From assembly GCF_008806345.1 (NCBI RefSeq), contig NZ_VZZJ01000023.1, forward strand, positions 1 to 64,000: DNA of 64,000 bases, in the 5' to 3' direction. A program made the position numbers and the translations under genes. The stretch is from Methylobacterium planeticum. GTDB lineage: Bacteria; Pseudomonadota; Alphaproteobacteria; Rhizobiales; Beijerinckiaceae. A model generated the notes under the pieces. That model saw only the letters and a program-made list of their open reading frames with translations. It was not told where the DNA came from and ran no database searches. This document shows positions 1-9,180 of this stretch, in pieces. The first letter of the stretch is position 1, and each line of letters begins with the position of its first letter.

Positions 1-149
1 TTGCCCGAGCCGGACGGCCCGATGATGCAGATCACCTCGCCCTTTTTGACGTCGAGGCTGATGCCCTTCAAAACCTCGAAGGTTCCGAACGATTTCCGCA
101 CGTCGGCAAGCTGCACGATCGGCGAAGCGGTGGTCCATCCGTTGGCCAT
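1..149 (-). CDS. Polar amino-acid ABC transporter ATP-binding protein (partial, 3' end outside window)
   Basis: Only the first 49 or so codons lie in the window. The translation begins MANGWTT and reads through a typical ABC ATPase start (VQLADVRKSFGTFEVLKGIS) into a Walker A motif GPSGSGK at the window edge. It would energise import through the two permeases encoded just upstream. An alternative in-frame ATG at 161 lies only 2 nt past the permease stop with AGG immediately before it; neither start has a convincing ribosome-binding site. It is the last visible gene of the operon that starts at 3932. Confidence 0.88.
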   Translation of the reverse strand, partial: MANGWTTASPIVQLADVRKSFGTFEVLKGISLDVKKGEVICIIGPSGSG

Positions 150-163
150 GGTGAAGCGCATCC

Positions 164-1009
164 TCAGCGAATTTGGAAGCGCCGCTCGAGGCGGGCAGTC
201 CAGAGATTGATCGGATAGCAGTAGAGGAAGAAGCAGAGCAGCGCGAAGCCGTAGAGCGGAGCGAAAAGCTCGGGTCTTCCACCTTCTGCCGCATGAACCT
301 GCGCGGTCAGAGTGAGCATCTCGGAGACACCGACAATCGAAGCAAGAACCGTGGCCATCGCGACGAGGGCGTAGATGTTCATCCAAGGCGGGAGCATGCG
401 CTTGACGCATTGAGGTAGGATGATCCGCCACATGATCTGGCGACGGGTGAACGCGAGAGAATCGGCCGCCTCCCATTGGGTCGTGGGGACCGAGCGGACC
501 GCGCCGCGCACGACCTCCGCAACATTGGCCATAACGGGTAACGCGAACCCGAGTGTCGCCTTGAGCCAATCAGGAAGTGGAATGGTCATTCCGAAGATTG
601 TCACTTGGAACGGCACCAAGAACATCACGAAGAACAGCAGCACGAGCCAGGGCGCATTGCGAAAAAACTGAGTCACTGCCCAAGCAATGCGGCGAAGGAT
701 CGGCTGTTGCGTCAGCATCGCGAGACCGAGACCGACACCTGCCAATGTGCCGATCAGCATCGCCAGAAGAGAGATCGCGATGTTGAAGGCGAATCCTGAC
801 AAGAGGAGGGGCGCCCACTTGATGATAACCTGGAGCGGCGAGAGAACTGCCTCACCGTTTTGCGCCCAGGCTGACGATGCGAGTAGCACCCCTCCGATAC
901 AAAGGAGCAAACCTAGAGTAGGCGTAAGACGCGGGGTGATCCATGTCGATGCCACTTTGCAGGGGAGCATGACTGGCAGGATGTCCCGCCTTCCCGTGTC
1001 GAGATTCAT
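164..1009 (-). CDS. Polar amino-acid ABC transporter permease (HisM/GltK type)
   Basis: A 281-residue inner-membrane permease of the BPD_transp_1 family. Several hydrophobic segments are visible, and the EAA loop before the last membrane helices is recognisable (residues AADSLAFTRRQIMWRIILPQ). The N-terminus is longer than usual, about 50 residues, and includes a hydrophobic stretch ending ASSAWAQ that resembles a signal or extra membrane segment. The start overlaps the upstream permease stop by 4 nt (ATGA), which indicates translational coupling. The substrate is probably a polar or N-methylated amino acid, judged only from the neighbouring oxidase. Confidence 0.88.
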   Translation of the reverse strand: MNLDTGRRDILPVMLPCKVASTWITPRLTPTLGLLLCIGGVLLASSAWAQNGEAVLSPLQVIIKWAPLLLSGFAFNIAISLLAMLIGTLAGVGLGLAMLTQQPILRRIAWAVTQFFRNAPWLVLLFFVMFLVPFQVTIFGMTIPLPDWLKATLGFALPVMANVAEVVRGAVRSVPTTQWEAADSLAFTRRQIMWRIILPQCVKRMLPPWMNIYALVAMATVLASIVGVSEMLTLTAQVHAAEGGRPELFAPLYGFALLCFFLYCYPINLWTARLERRFQIR

Positions 1010-1752
1010 TGGCCAAACCCCGGAATGCGGAGGGAGCGTTCCCAGCGGTGCATGATGAAGACGAGAACACCAACGAGGATGCCGTATGTCGCCAGTAGGA
1101 CGACCATCATCTCGAAGACGTTCTGGGATTCCGACCAGATCTGCTTCACCTGGTAGAGTGTCTCCGGCACCGCTATGGCGTAAGCCAGAGTTGTCGTTTT
1201 CAAAAGGTTTACGAGGTTGTTGTTGAGCGCCGGAAGGCAGACGCGCAACGCAAGTGGCAGAATGATGTAGAAATACGCTTTGAGGCGCGTGTATCCAAGG
1301 GCCTCGGCCGCCTCGACGGTTGTTTTCGGCACCGCCTCGATGCCAGAGCGGAAGATCTCAACGTTGAAGGCTGCCGCGAAGAGCGAGAGGGAGACGATCG
1401 CCCACTGCGTGTTGCTCAAGAGCGGCTCACGCATCCCGGAGGCGGTCTCCGTCGCCGGCAGCAATGTGCCAAGTCCGAAGTAAAAGAAGAAGATTTGGAC
1501 CAGCGGCGGCGTGTTGCGGAAGATGACAACAAAGCCGTTGATGAACGCGCGTAGGATCCGCGACGGTCCCGTCTGCAGGAGTGCTCCGATCGCCCCAATG
1601 ATTAAACTCAGGAGAATCGTGGTGACGCTGAGAATCAGCGTCATCTTGAGACCATCCAAGTAGCGATCCCAATCGTAGGGGTCGTAGAAGACAGAAAAGT
1701 TGAGCCCTATTGCCTCGTAAAGGGACTTGAACCAATCCGGTATGACGTTCAT
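1006..1752 (-). CDS. Polar amino-acid ABC transporter permease
   Basis: A 248-residue membrane permease and partner of the following permease gene. It has about five hydrophobic segments and an EAA loop (VEAAEALGYTRLKAYFYIIL). I chose the ATG at 1752 (MNVIPDWFKS), which has AAGGG upstream, over a start 39 nt further out that would add a non-membrane leader. The 3' end overlaps the next gene by 4 nt. Two permeases of unequal sequence in tandem fit the heterodimeric channel of the GltJK/HisQM family. Confidence 0.88.
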   Translation of the reverse strand: MNVIPDWFKSLYEAIGLNFSVFYDPYDWDRYLDGLKMTLILSVTTILLSLIIGAIGALLQTGPSRILRAFINGFVVIFRNTPPLVQIFFFYFGLGTLLPATETASGMREPLLSNTQWAIVSLSLFAAAFNVEIFRSGIEAVPKTTVEAAEALGYTRLKAYFYIILPLALRVCLPALNNNLVNLLKTTTLAYAIAVPETLYQVKQIWSESQNVFEMMVVLLATYGILVGVLVFIMHRWERSLRIPGFGQ

Positions 1753-1866
1753 CGCGCAGCCCTTCGCGTTCGAGGCGAAGAGCCTCGGCAATCAAACTGG
1801 AAGCCGGTCAACCAGAGCCCTACCCCGGCTCGACCTGTAAATCTGCAAAAGGTCGAGCCGGATCCA

Positions 1867-2685
1867 TTACTTGAGCTCGCTCTTGTATTTTTCGTGCATC
1901 GCCTTCGAATAGTCCGTTGGAGCAATGCCCCATTTTTTCTCGGCATCCACGATGAAGCCATTCTTCATCCAGTCCTTGGTGGTATTTTCAAGGAGCGTCT
2001 GAAGGCTCGTATTTCCTGTCGCGACTGCCATCATCCATGGCGCGTCGAGAACACCCTTCAGCGGCAGCGCAAAATCCGCCTTCCACTCGTCATCGAGCAG
2101 TTTTCCCTGAAGGAAAGTCTGGTCGTACAAGTAACCGATGCAGTTGCCTTGCTTCATCGCGAACAACGGCTTCTCGGAGCCGTCGAACGCAACGATCTGC
2201 GGACCGTAGGTGCGGGCCACGTCCTTGTTGTACCAAGCGCCGGACGTCGCGCAGACCGGCTTGCCCTTCAAGTCGGCCCAGTCTTTGATGCCCGCCTTTT
2301 TGGCAACGAGGACGTTCACGTAATCGGAGTAATACAGCGGCTCGATCGCTTGGACGACCCGACGGCGTTCTGGCTTATCGGACAGCGTGGCAATCAGAAG
2401 ATCGACCTTGCCCTGCTGCAGAAACTCGATCCGGTTCGAGGAAACGACCGGGACGAGTTCCAGCTTGACGCCAAGACGCTTGGCGACATCCGCTGCGAGG
2501 TCCGGCTCAATCCCTACGATTTTTCCATTCGGGTCACGGAAGCCGAAGGGTCGGTAATCGGCCTTCACGCCGACGTTGAGCGTGCCGCGTTGCTTGATCG
2601 CGTCGACCCCATCAGCCGCGATCGCGCTGCCGAGCATCGCGAAGGCCGATGCTGCCAAAACCGAAAATCGTGTGGTCGCATTCAT
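1867..2685 (-). CDS. Polar amino-acid ABC transporter substrate-binding protein
   Basis: A 272-residue periplasmic binding protein of the SBP_bac_3 family. Residues 1-24 form a signal peptide ending in a plausible SAIAA cleavage region. The mature protein opens with the family pattern GTLNVGVKADYRPFGF and continues with IEPDLAADVAKRLG and a KVDLLIATLSDKPERR segment that usually contacts the amino-acid carboxylate through Arg. It lies 44 nt downstream of the flavin oxidase gene and 114 nt upstream of the permease, as expected for a gene whose product is made in excess. Ligand identity cannot be read from the sequence. Confidence 0.9.
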   Translation of the reverse strand: MNATTRFSVLAASAFAMLGSAIAADGVDAIKQRGTLNVGVKADYRPFGFRDPNGKIVGIEPDLAADVAKRLGVKLELVPVVSSNRIEFLQQGKVDLLIATLSDKPERRRVVQAIEPLYYSDYVNVLVAKKAGIKDWADLKGKPVCATSGAWYNKDVARTYGPQIVAFDGSEKPLFAMKQGNCIGYLYDQTFLQGKLLDDEWKADFALPLKGVLDAPWMMAVATGNTSLQTLLENTTKDWMKNGFIVDAEKKWGIAPTDYSKAMHEKYKSELK

Positions 2686-2729
2686 GAGTACACGCCTTCA
2701 TTGATGTGAGAGGAGATCGAACAGAGCCG

Positions 2730-3932
2730 TCAAAGCCGACGAGCGGTAGCTTGCTCACCAAATCGAGCGACAGAAAAGGGCTCAAGGCTGATCTTGCTTT
2801 GCCCTTCCGTCAGCAAGTCAGCGATTGCTTCGCCAATTCCCGCCGAGTGCTTAAAGCCGTGCCCCGAGCAGGCGGAGACAACAAGGACCCTGTCCTTTCG
2901 AGGATGCCAGTCGATGATGAAGCCGCGGTCCGGAGTGACCGTGTAGAGGCAGGCGGCGGCCTGGACGACCTCTGGCGTGGTTCCCGCGAGACGTCCCTGC
3001 ACATGCTGGCGGTACATCTCGGCAGATTCGCCGGAACTGACGTCTCTCCTCATCTCCTCCGCGGTGGTGTTGGCTTCGTATTGCTCGGTCGCCACCTTGA
3101 CGCGAGGGTCGCCTGGCATCGGCGGGAAGCCGTAGAGGTAATCGGTCTCGGCTGAACCGTGCATCCAGATGAAAACCGGCGCGTCAGGGCCGTAAGCCTT
3201 CGTGTCGTCGAGGGCGTACCAGTGAAGCACCTGACGGTTCACCGTCAGGAGGCGGTCGAAGGGCTCGCCCAGCAGAGGGGCGATCCATCCTCCGGCGGAC
3301 ACCACCACCTGCCCAGCCAGGACGGTACCTGCAGACGTCTCGATGCGCACGCCTGCCGCATCCTGCTCGATTGCAAAAACTTCGGTGTTGGTACAAACCC
3401 TCGCGCCCAGTTCGACAGCGCGCTTGAGCTGCGCCGCGATACAAGCTTCAGGCATGACATAGCCACCGCCGGGCTCGTAATAGGCCTTGTCATCACGCGA
3501 CAAGCCCAGAAATTGCGGAAAACGCTGATTGACCTCAGCACCGTCCAGGACTTCGTGAGGAATGCCGAACTCTTCTGCAACCTCGATCGAACGAGCGACG
3601 AAGTCTTTCATGCCGTGGTGGAGAGTCTCACCATGGCCTGGTGCCATGACCAGCACGCCACAATCGTGAAGCAGCGTCTCGCCGGTTTCTGCCTCCAACT
3701 CGCGCCAGATCCGGTGGGAGTTCAGGACGAGGGGAACGTAGTTCTGTCCCTCCCCGACAGCTTGTCGCGTGATGCGTGTTTCGCCGTGGCTTGAGCCCAT
3801 CGTGTGGGGCGGGGCGAAGCGGTCGAGACCGATCACCTTCGCACCGCGTTTCGCCAGCTGATAGAGGGCCGCGCTGCCCATCGCGCCCAAACCGACGACA
3901 ACGAAGTCTACGCGATCAGTCATCGAAGCCAT
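2730..3932 (-). CDS. FAD-dependent oxidase of the monomeric sarcosine oxidase / N-methyltryptophan oxidase family
   Basis: A 400-residue DAO-family flavoprotein, close to the 370-390 usual for SoxA/SolA. The N-terminal Rossmann motif is VVVGLGAMGSAALYQLAKRG (residues 11-30), followed by the SSHGETRITR segment typical of the family. The covalent flavin-binding cysteine is conserved as Cys328 in AACLYTVTPD, and the C-terminal GHGFKHSAGIGEAIADL motif is present. Members oxidatively demethylate or deaminate secondary amino acids, producing H2O2. It is first in the operon with the amino-acid ABC importer, so imported substrate is probably its substrate. A second ATG at 3923 is an equally possible start. 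Confidence 0.88.
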   Translation of the reverse strand: MASMTDRVDFVVVGLGAMGSAALYQLAKRGAKVIGLDRFAPPHTMGSSHGETRITRQAVGEGQNYVPLVLNSHRIWRELEAETGETLLHDCGVLVMAPGHGETLHHGMKDFVARSIEVAEEFGIPHEVLDGAEVNQRFPQFLGLSRDDKAYYEPGGGYVMPEACIAAQLKRAVELGARVCTNTEVFAIEQDAAGVRIETSAGTVLAGQVVVSAGGWIAPLLGEPFDRLLTVNRQVLHWYALDDTKAYGPDAPVFIWMHGSAETDYLYGFPPMPGDPRVKVATEQYEANTTAEEMRRDVSSGESAEMYRQHVQGRLAGTTPEVVQAAACLYTVTPDRGFIIDWHPRKDRVLVVSACSGHGFKHSAGIGEAIADLLTEGQSKISLEPFSVARFGEQATARRL

Positions 3933-4016
3933 CTTCTCTGCCTAAAATCTATCCAGGCTCCAAATGACGGCAACAGAACAGGAATGGCAAGAAAAATGCC
4001 TTTGATGAAGCGAGAT

Positions 4017-4028
4017 TGATATATATCA
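4017..4028. promoter_or_regulatory. Perfect 12-bp palindrome in the divergent oxidase/LysR promoter region
   Basis: TGATATATATCA is a perfect palindrome in the 108-nt gap between the oxidase operon (leftward) and the LysR gene (rightward). It is AT-rich in a very GC-rich background and lies 12 nt before the LysR start codon. A role as regulator-binding site is inferred from position; a LysR-type T-N11-A box cannot be assigned with confidence. Confidence 0.35.
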
Positions 4029-4040
4029 TGAATTGGACTT

Positions 4041-5039
4041 ATGGAATGCGACGCTCCGATGGAACCGCTGCTCGATTTGAAGACCCTGCAGGTGGTTGCG
4101 GCCGTAGCCGAAACGGGCAGCGTGACGGAGGTTGCCCGCCGATATGGACTCACGCAGTCTGCAGTCTCGCAGGCAATCCGGCGGGCCGAGATGACGGTCG
4201 GCGTACCGTTGCTCGACCGCAGCCGCCGCCCGCTGATGCCGACCTCTGCCGGCCGCGTTCTCACGAGCCGCATACACGACTTGAATCGCGATTTTGATGC
4301 GCTGCTCAGCTCAATACGGACCATGGCCGCGTTGCCTGAACGGATTGACCTTCGCTTGGGCATGGTCGATTCCTTCGCAGGGACCATCGGACCGCATCTT
4401 GTCCAAGAGCTCGTCGACGGCGCGATGGCGCTCAGCCTATCGGCCTGGTCGGGGCTTGCCGCCTCGCATGCAGAGGCGCTGATGCGTCGTGCCATCGACG
4501 CGGCCATCACATGCGATGCCATGGAAGATCTCGATGATGTCGAGCGCTATCCGTTGTTCCGTGAACCCTATCTCCTGATCGTCCCACGAAACCTTGGAGC
4601 GATGCTTGCTGAACTCGACCTCCGTGAGGTCTTGGAACGGCACCGACTGGTTCGCCACAGCGAACGATCGTATGTGGGATCGCAGGTCGAACGACATCTC
4701 AGGCGGCTCGGCATCCAACCTCCGAGAGCTTTCGAGTTCGACACTTCTGACGGGCTCATCGGGATGGTCGCGACCGGAATGGGCGTTGCCATAACAACAC
4801 CCCTGTGCTTGCTTCAGGGCATTGCTCATGCGGCGAACGTGGATGTCCTACCCCTGCCTGGACCTGGCTTTTCCCGTGAGCTGCTGCTCGTCACGCGCCG
4901 TGGCAACGTGCCCTCGCTCGCACCCCGGATTGCCGCCTTGGCTCAGAATATTACCCGAACTCGGGCAATGCCCCGAATTCTGACACTTGCGCATTGGCTG
5001 AGGCGTGATTTTGAAAGCCTGTTCCCTGCCGGCGAATAA
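4041..5039 (+). CDS. LysR-family transcriptional regulator
   Basis: A 332-residue LysR-type regulator, slightly longer than the usual 300. The N-terminal winged helix-turn-helix spans about residues 12-70 (LKTLQVVAAVAETGSVTEVA, then GLTQSAVSQAIRRAE), and the rest is the substrate-binding-like effector domain. It is transcribed away from the oxidase-ABC operon, the usual arrangement for a LysR protein controlling its divergent neighbour. A second ATG at 4059 (MEPLLDLKTL) is a credible alternative start, since the first six residues precede the family's usual beginning. The inducer is unknown. Confidence 0.88.
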   Translation: MECDAPMEPLLDLKTLQVVAAVAETGSVTEVARRYGLTQSAVSQAIRRAEMTVGVPLLDRSRRPLMPTSAGRVLTSRIHDLNRDFDALLSSIRTMAALPERIDLRLGMVDSFAGTIGPHLVQELVDGAMALSLSAWSGLAASHAEALMRRAIDAAITCDAMEDLDDVERYPLFREPYLLIVPRNLGAMLAELDLREVLERHRLVRHSERSYVGSQVERHLRRLGIQPPRAFEFDTSDGLIGMVATGMGVAITTPLCLLQGIAHAANVDVLPLPGPGFSRELLLVTRRGNVPSLAPRIAALAQNITRTRAMPRILTLAHWLRRDFESLFPAGE

Positions 5040-5578
5040 CCTTCACGAAGAACACGCAAGAGAAACTGGCGCCAGGTCGAACCTCTCGGCACCTTGCGTC
5101 TCTTCCTCCGCGATTCGTTCTCCGGACTGAATCCTTCATCTGCTCGGTGCCCGAGAGGCTTCATCCGTCAGGGTCGGCCTTGGCGGTCGTTCGAGACGAT
5201 TCGCAATCCTGGGGCGGCCGCCCGTGCGACGCGTATATGCGCGACGATCGCGTCCGGATGCGAGAGTTTTGTACGCTGGATGCGCTCGAGGCCATTGCTT
5301 CGCCGAAGGCAATCGGGGGACGTCCGATGGCGGCGGAGCCAAGGGCTGCACGGACGACCCGTCGCTCGCTCCGGCGGCGTGACCCGGTTGCGGCAGGAGC
5401 GGCCTCCGGCACGGGCTTGCGAAGGACTTCGAGTGCGCTGCCACCGACTTGAATTGCCGCGCGACATCAATAACCTGCTGGGCCCGAACCGTAGCCGGTA
5501 CAGCTCATAGCCAATGTAAGAAGTTGGACATACCATTTTGGCTTGCGGGCGAAGCTGAGAACTTGGGAGGGCGTTGAG
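5040..5578. other. 539-nt interval without a supportable gene
   Basis: Several overlapping open frames occur on both strands but none has a recognisable domain, a good ribosome-binding site or exclusive coding character. The last 60 nt are relatively AT-rich and probably hold the iorA promoter, although no clear -35/-10 pair was identified. The stretch may be a decayed gene, but nothing in it shows this directly. Confidence 0.5.
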
Positions 5579-6040
5579 ATGATCGAGCTGACGGTCAACG
5601 GTACCAAGTATCAGGTCGATGTCGTCCCACAGATGCCGTTGCTCTGGGTGCTGCGCGACGAGCTCGGCATCACCAGTGCGAAATATGGTTGCGGCATCGC
5701 CCAGTGCGGTGCCTGCACGGTTCACGTCGATGGCCGAGCGGTTCGATCCTGCCAGGCCCCGGTCGGCGCAATCTCCGGCAAGCCGATCACGACGATCGAG
5801 GGGCTGAGCAACGGTGATCTCCATCCGGTCCAGAAGGCCTGGATCGAGCATCAGGTCCCGCAATGCGGCTACTGCCAGATCGGTCAGATCATGCAGGCGG
5901 TCTCGTTCCTCGAGCTGAAACCCGACCCGACGGACGAGGACATCGACCTGGTCATGTCGGGGAACCTCTGTCGATGCGGCACCTACGCGCGCATCCGCAC
6001 CGCGATCCACGCGGCCGCCGCGAAGATGGCGGAGCGGTGA
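5579..6040 (+). CDS. iorA: Isoquinoline 1-oxidoreductase-type [2Fe-2S] subunit (xanthine dehydrogenase family small subunit)
   Basis: A 153-residue two-cluster iron-sulfur subunit of the molybdenum hydroxylase family. Plant-type cluster ligands are Cys38, Cys43, Cys46 and Cys58; the C-terminal helical cluster uses Cys96, Cys99, Cys131 and Cys133 (CGYCQ and CRC motifs). The length matches the family. It passes electrons from the molybdopterin site of IorB. The ATG at 5579 is preceded by GGGAGG at good spacing; an upstream in-frame start would add 12 residues not typical of the family. The stop and the iorB start are separated by one base, so the genes form an operon. Confidence 0.93.
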   Translation: MIELTVNGTKYQVDVVPQMPLLWVLRDELGITSAKYGCGIAQCGACTVHVDGRAVRSCQAPVGAISGKPITTIEGLSNGDLHPVQKAWIEHQVPQCGYCQIGQIMQAVSFLELKPDPTDEDIDLVMSGNLCRCGTYARIRTAIHAAAAKMAER

Positions 6041-6041
6041 G

Positions 6042-8303
6042 ATGGGCGCGCTGCCGGACATCTCTCGCCGAGCCTTCCTGATCGGCTCCACGGCGGTTGC
6101 CGGGGGCGTCGCCTTCGGATCCTTCGTCGCCCAGGCCGAGCAGGTCGCCGCTCCGGCACCGGCTGCGAATCCCCTGGCCGCCGGCCTCGGGCCGAACGCC
6201 GTCGCCTTCAATCCCTGGGTCGAGATCGGTCCGGACAAGATCACCCTGATCGCCCAGCACGCCGATATCGGCCAGGGCGTCGGTTCGATCCAAGTCGTCC
6301 TGATCGCCGAGGAACTCGACCTCGATCCTGGCCAGTTCGAGATTCGCTTCGCCGGACCGAGCCCGGCCTATTTCAACACCGGCTTCGCGGACGAGTTCGC
6401 GCCGTTCCTCGCCGCGGACCACAGCGAGGCGGCCGAGGCGGCGCGTGCCGCCACGCTCGAATATCTGCGCAAGACCGGCCTGCAGATGACCGGCGGCTCG
6501 AGCACCATCCCCGACACCTACGAGAAGCTGCGCATGGCCGGCGCGGTCGCGCGCGAGACGCTGAAGGCCGCTGCGGCCGAGCGGATTGGCATGCCTGTGG
6601 CCGATCTGCGCACCGGATCCGGCCAGGTGATCCTGCCGGACGGAACCACCATTCCCTACGTCCACCTCGCGGCGGACGCGGCGAGGATCCCGCCGGTGAC
6701 GGCCGTGACGCTGCGCGATGCATCCCGCTGGCGGATGGTCGGCAGGCCGATGGAGCGGCTCGACATCCGCCCGAAGGTCACGGGCGAAATGAAGTTCGGG
6801 ATCGACCTGAAGCTCGACGGAATGGTGTTCGCCTCGGTCAAGCTGAACCCGAACAAGGGTCAGCCGATCACGGCCTACGACGCCAGCAGGGCCGTGGGGA
6901 TGCCGGGGGTCAAGACGGTCCTCAAGCTGACCAACGGCATCGCGGTGATCGCGACGAACAGCTGGTACGCCATGAAGGCGGCCGAGGCCGTCGACTGCGT
7001 GTGGGCGCCCTCGCCCTATCCCGCCGAACAAGCCGATCACTGGAAGGTCCTCGGGGCCTCGTTTGCCCCGGAATTCCTCGGCAAGGAGTGGCGCAAGACC
7101 GGCGATATCGACGCCGGCCTGAAGACCGGCACACGCGTCGAGGCGGAGTATCGCGCCCCCTACCTCGCGCATGCGCCGCTCGAGCCGCTGAACGGCATCG
7201 CCCTCGTCACCGAGAGGGGGATGGATGTCTGGCTCGGCCACCAATCGCCGCAATCCGTGCAGCAGATCGCGGCAGCGGCTGCCGGCTTGAAGCCGGAACA
7301 GGTGACTTTCCACAATCAATGGACCGGTGGCAGCTTCGGGCACCGCCTGGAATTCGAGAACGTCCGGGTGCTCGCCGAGATCGCCGACCAGATGCGCGGG
7401 ACGCCGGTCAAGCTCGTCTTCTCGCGCGAGGAGGACTTCCTCCAGGATATCCCGCGCCAGATCGCGATCGCCCGCTACCGGGGCAGCGTGGCCGATGGCA
7501 AGATCGTCGCGGCCGACCTGCAGCTTGCCTCGACGGCACCGCTCAAGGGACTCCTGGAGCGAATGGGCACGCCCTCGAAGGATCCCGACGAGCAATTGAA
7601 GGTCGGAATCTGGAACGTCTACTACGACATCCCGAACTTCCGGGCGGCGAGCTACGAGGCGCGAGGGTTGTCGCCGTGCACGACCTGGCGTTCGGTCGGG
7701 GCTTCGACGGCCGGCTTCTTCACCGAGAGCTTCATCGACGAACTGATCCACGCAGCGGGGCTCGATCCGCTCGAGGCGCGGATCGCGATGTGCTCCGTGC
7801 CGAACTACCGGAAAGTGCTCGAGACCGTCGGCGAGATGGCGAACTGGCAGGGGCCGCTCGGCAACGGCAAGGGGCGCGGGGTGGCCTTCGTGGAGTCGTT
7901 CGGCACACCGGTGGCGGAGATCGTCGAGGTGACTGCGACGGCCCGGGGCATCAAGATCGATAAGGTCTGGGTCGCCGCCGATGTCGGCAAGGTCGTCGAC
8001 CCCGTGAATTTCGAGAACATGGTGCAGGGTGGCATCGTCTGGGGACTCGGCCACGCGGTCAATTGCGAGCTGACCTACGCCGACGGCGCCGTCCAGCAGA
8101 CCAACTACCACCACCACGAAGCCATGCGGATGTACCAATGTCCGGTGATCGAGGTCCGTGGGCTCGAGAATGACCGAAAGGTCCGCGGAATCGGCGAACC
8201 GCCCGTGCCGCCGGCGGCGGCCGCGCTCGCCAACGCGATCTTCGCGGCGACCGGTCAACGCATCCGGGAAATGCCGTTCAACAAGTCCATCGATTTCGTT
8301 TGA
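6042..8303 (+). CDS. iorB: Isoquinoline 1-oxidoreductase-type molybdopterin subunit, Tat-exported
   Basis: A 753-residue large subunit of the aldehyde/isoquinoline oxidoreductase group. A twin-arginine signal is visible at residues 8-30 (SRRAFLIGS then a hydrophobic run ending VAQA), so the assembled enzyme should act in the periplasm. Cofactor-binding segments include IGQGVGSIQ, TGGSFGHRLEFENV and the C-terminal GIGEPPVPPAAAA containing the likely active-site Glu719. IorB-type enzymes carry molybdopterin cytosine dinucleotide and hydroxylate N-heterocycles or oxidise aldehydes. The true substrate is unknown. The next gene is a diheme cytochrome, the probable electron acceptor. Confidence 0.92.
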   Translation: MGALPDISRRAFLIGSTAVAGGVAFGSFVAQAEQVAAPAPAANPLAAGLGPNAVAFNPWVEIGPDKITLIAQHADIGQGVGSIQVVLIAEELDLDPGQFEIRFAGPSPAYFNTGFADEFAPFLAADHSEAAEAARAATLEYLRKTGLQMTGGSSTIPDTYEKLRMAGAVARETLKAAAAERIGMPVADLRTGSGQVILPDGTTIPYVHLAADAARIPPVTAVTLRDASRWRMVGRPMERLDIRPKVTGEMKFGIDLKLDGMVFASVKLNPNKGQPITAYDASRAVGMPGVKTVLKLTNGIAVIATNSWYAMKAAEAVDCVWAPSPYPAEQADHWKVLGASFAPEFLGKEWRKTGDIDAGLKTGTRVEAEYRAPYLAHAPLEPLNGIALVTERGMDVWLGHQSPQSVQQIAAAAAGLKPEQVTFHNQWTGGSFGHRLEFENVRVLAEIADQMRGTPVKLVFSREEDFLQDIPRQIAIARYRGSVADGKIVAADLQLASTAPLKGLLERMGTPSKDPDEQLKVGIWNVYYDIPNFRAASYEARGLSPCTTWRSVGASTAGFFTESFIDELIHAAGLDPLEARIAMCSVPNYRKVLETVGEMANWQGPLGNGKGRGVAFVESFGTPVAEIVEVTATARGIKIDKVWVAADVGKVVDPVNFENMVQGGIVWGLGHAVNCELTYADGAVQQTNYHHHEAMRMYQCPVIEVRGLENDRKVRGIGEPPVPPAAAALANAIFAATGQRIREMPFNKSIDFV

Positions 8304-8314
8304 GGGAGCGCGCG

Positions 8315-8959
8315 ATGAGAAGCCTTCTGATCGCCGCGGCCCTCTCGGCCTGCGCCGCCCTCGCCCTCACGGCGCTCGTCGAGGCCAAGGACGACGCCGC
8401 GGACCAGTCCGCGAAGGACGTCTTGCCGTCCGGCAGTGTCAGCTCTCAGGCGGGGCTCGAAGCCTGGACGCGGATCGAGGCGGTGGTGACGCATCCGCGA
8501 TGCGCCAACTGCCATGTCGATGCCGCGGGAATCCCCATGTGGACCCCGGCCGGCGAGACCAAGACCCGGGCCCACGGCATGAACATTCATGCCGGCGAAA
8601 GTCGGATCGGCGCCGAGACGATCGCCTGCTCAACCTGCCACATCACCTCGACGGATCCGAACGAGCCGGCGCCGGCGCCCTTGCGGTCCGGGATCGACTG
8701 GCAACTCGCCCCCGTGGAGTTTCTCTGGTTCGACAAGACCGGTGCCGAGATCTGCGAACAGCTCAAGGATGCCAAGCGCAACGGAGGCCGAGACACGGCA
8801 GGCCTGCTGGAGCATCTGCGGCACGACGCATCGCTGAACGGGTTCATTCCCCGCGCGTGGCAACCCGGCGCCGGCCGCAGCACGCCCCCGGGCAGTTTCG
8901 AGGATCACGTCAAGGATGTGGCCCTATGGGGCGCTGCCGGACAGCCTTGCCCCCGCTGA
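8315..8959 (+). CDS. Exported diheme c-type cytochrome, partner of IorAB
   Basis: A 214-residue secreted protein: residues 1-24 form a signal peptide, followed by two heme c attachment motifs, CANCH at 63-67 and CSTCH at 105-109. The remaining sequence does not match a standard cytochrome fold that I recognise. The ATG at 8315 has a GGGAG sequence 7 nt upstream; a TTG start at 8300 would overlap the iorB stop and is less likely. Its position 11 nt after iorB suggests that it takes electrons from the molybdoenzyme in the periplasm and delivers them to the respiratory chain. This link is inferred from gene order. Confidence 0.85.
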   Translation: MRSLLIAAALSACAALALTALVEAKDDAADQSAKDVLPSGSVSSQAGLEAWTRIEAVVTHPRCANCHVDAAGIPMWTPAGETKTRAHGMNIHAGESRIGAETIACSTCHITSTDPNEPAPAPLRSGIDWQLAPVEFLWFDKTGAEICEQLKDAKRNGGRDTAGLLEHLRHDASLNGFIPRAWQPGAGRSTPPGSFEDHVKDVALWGAAGQPCPR

Positions 8960-9180
8960 TCCGAACTGGATCTTCCTGAGGGTGTAATCTTGCATTGGAC
9001 CCGTGACATGGATCCCGGATCCTTCATCCGACGCGCCTGATCGATCCGCAGAGCGCCATACTCCCCGCGCCAGACCGACCGCGCGCGGGATCCGCGGCCT
9101 CCGACGCGCCCGGCCATCGTGGTGAGGCCCGCGGATCGGCACCTCGACCCGCGTGGGTGCATCGGACTGGAAGGCAGGCT

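Noticed and set aside
5952..8258. 768-codon open frame on the minus strand
   Set aside because: It is antisense to iorB, whose motifs and Tat signal are clear; its composition is the Asp/Arg/Gly-rich shadow typical of high-GC genes.
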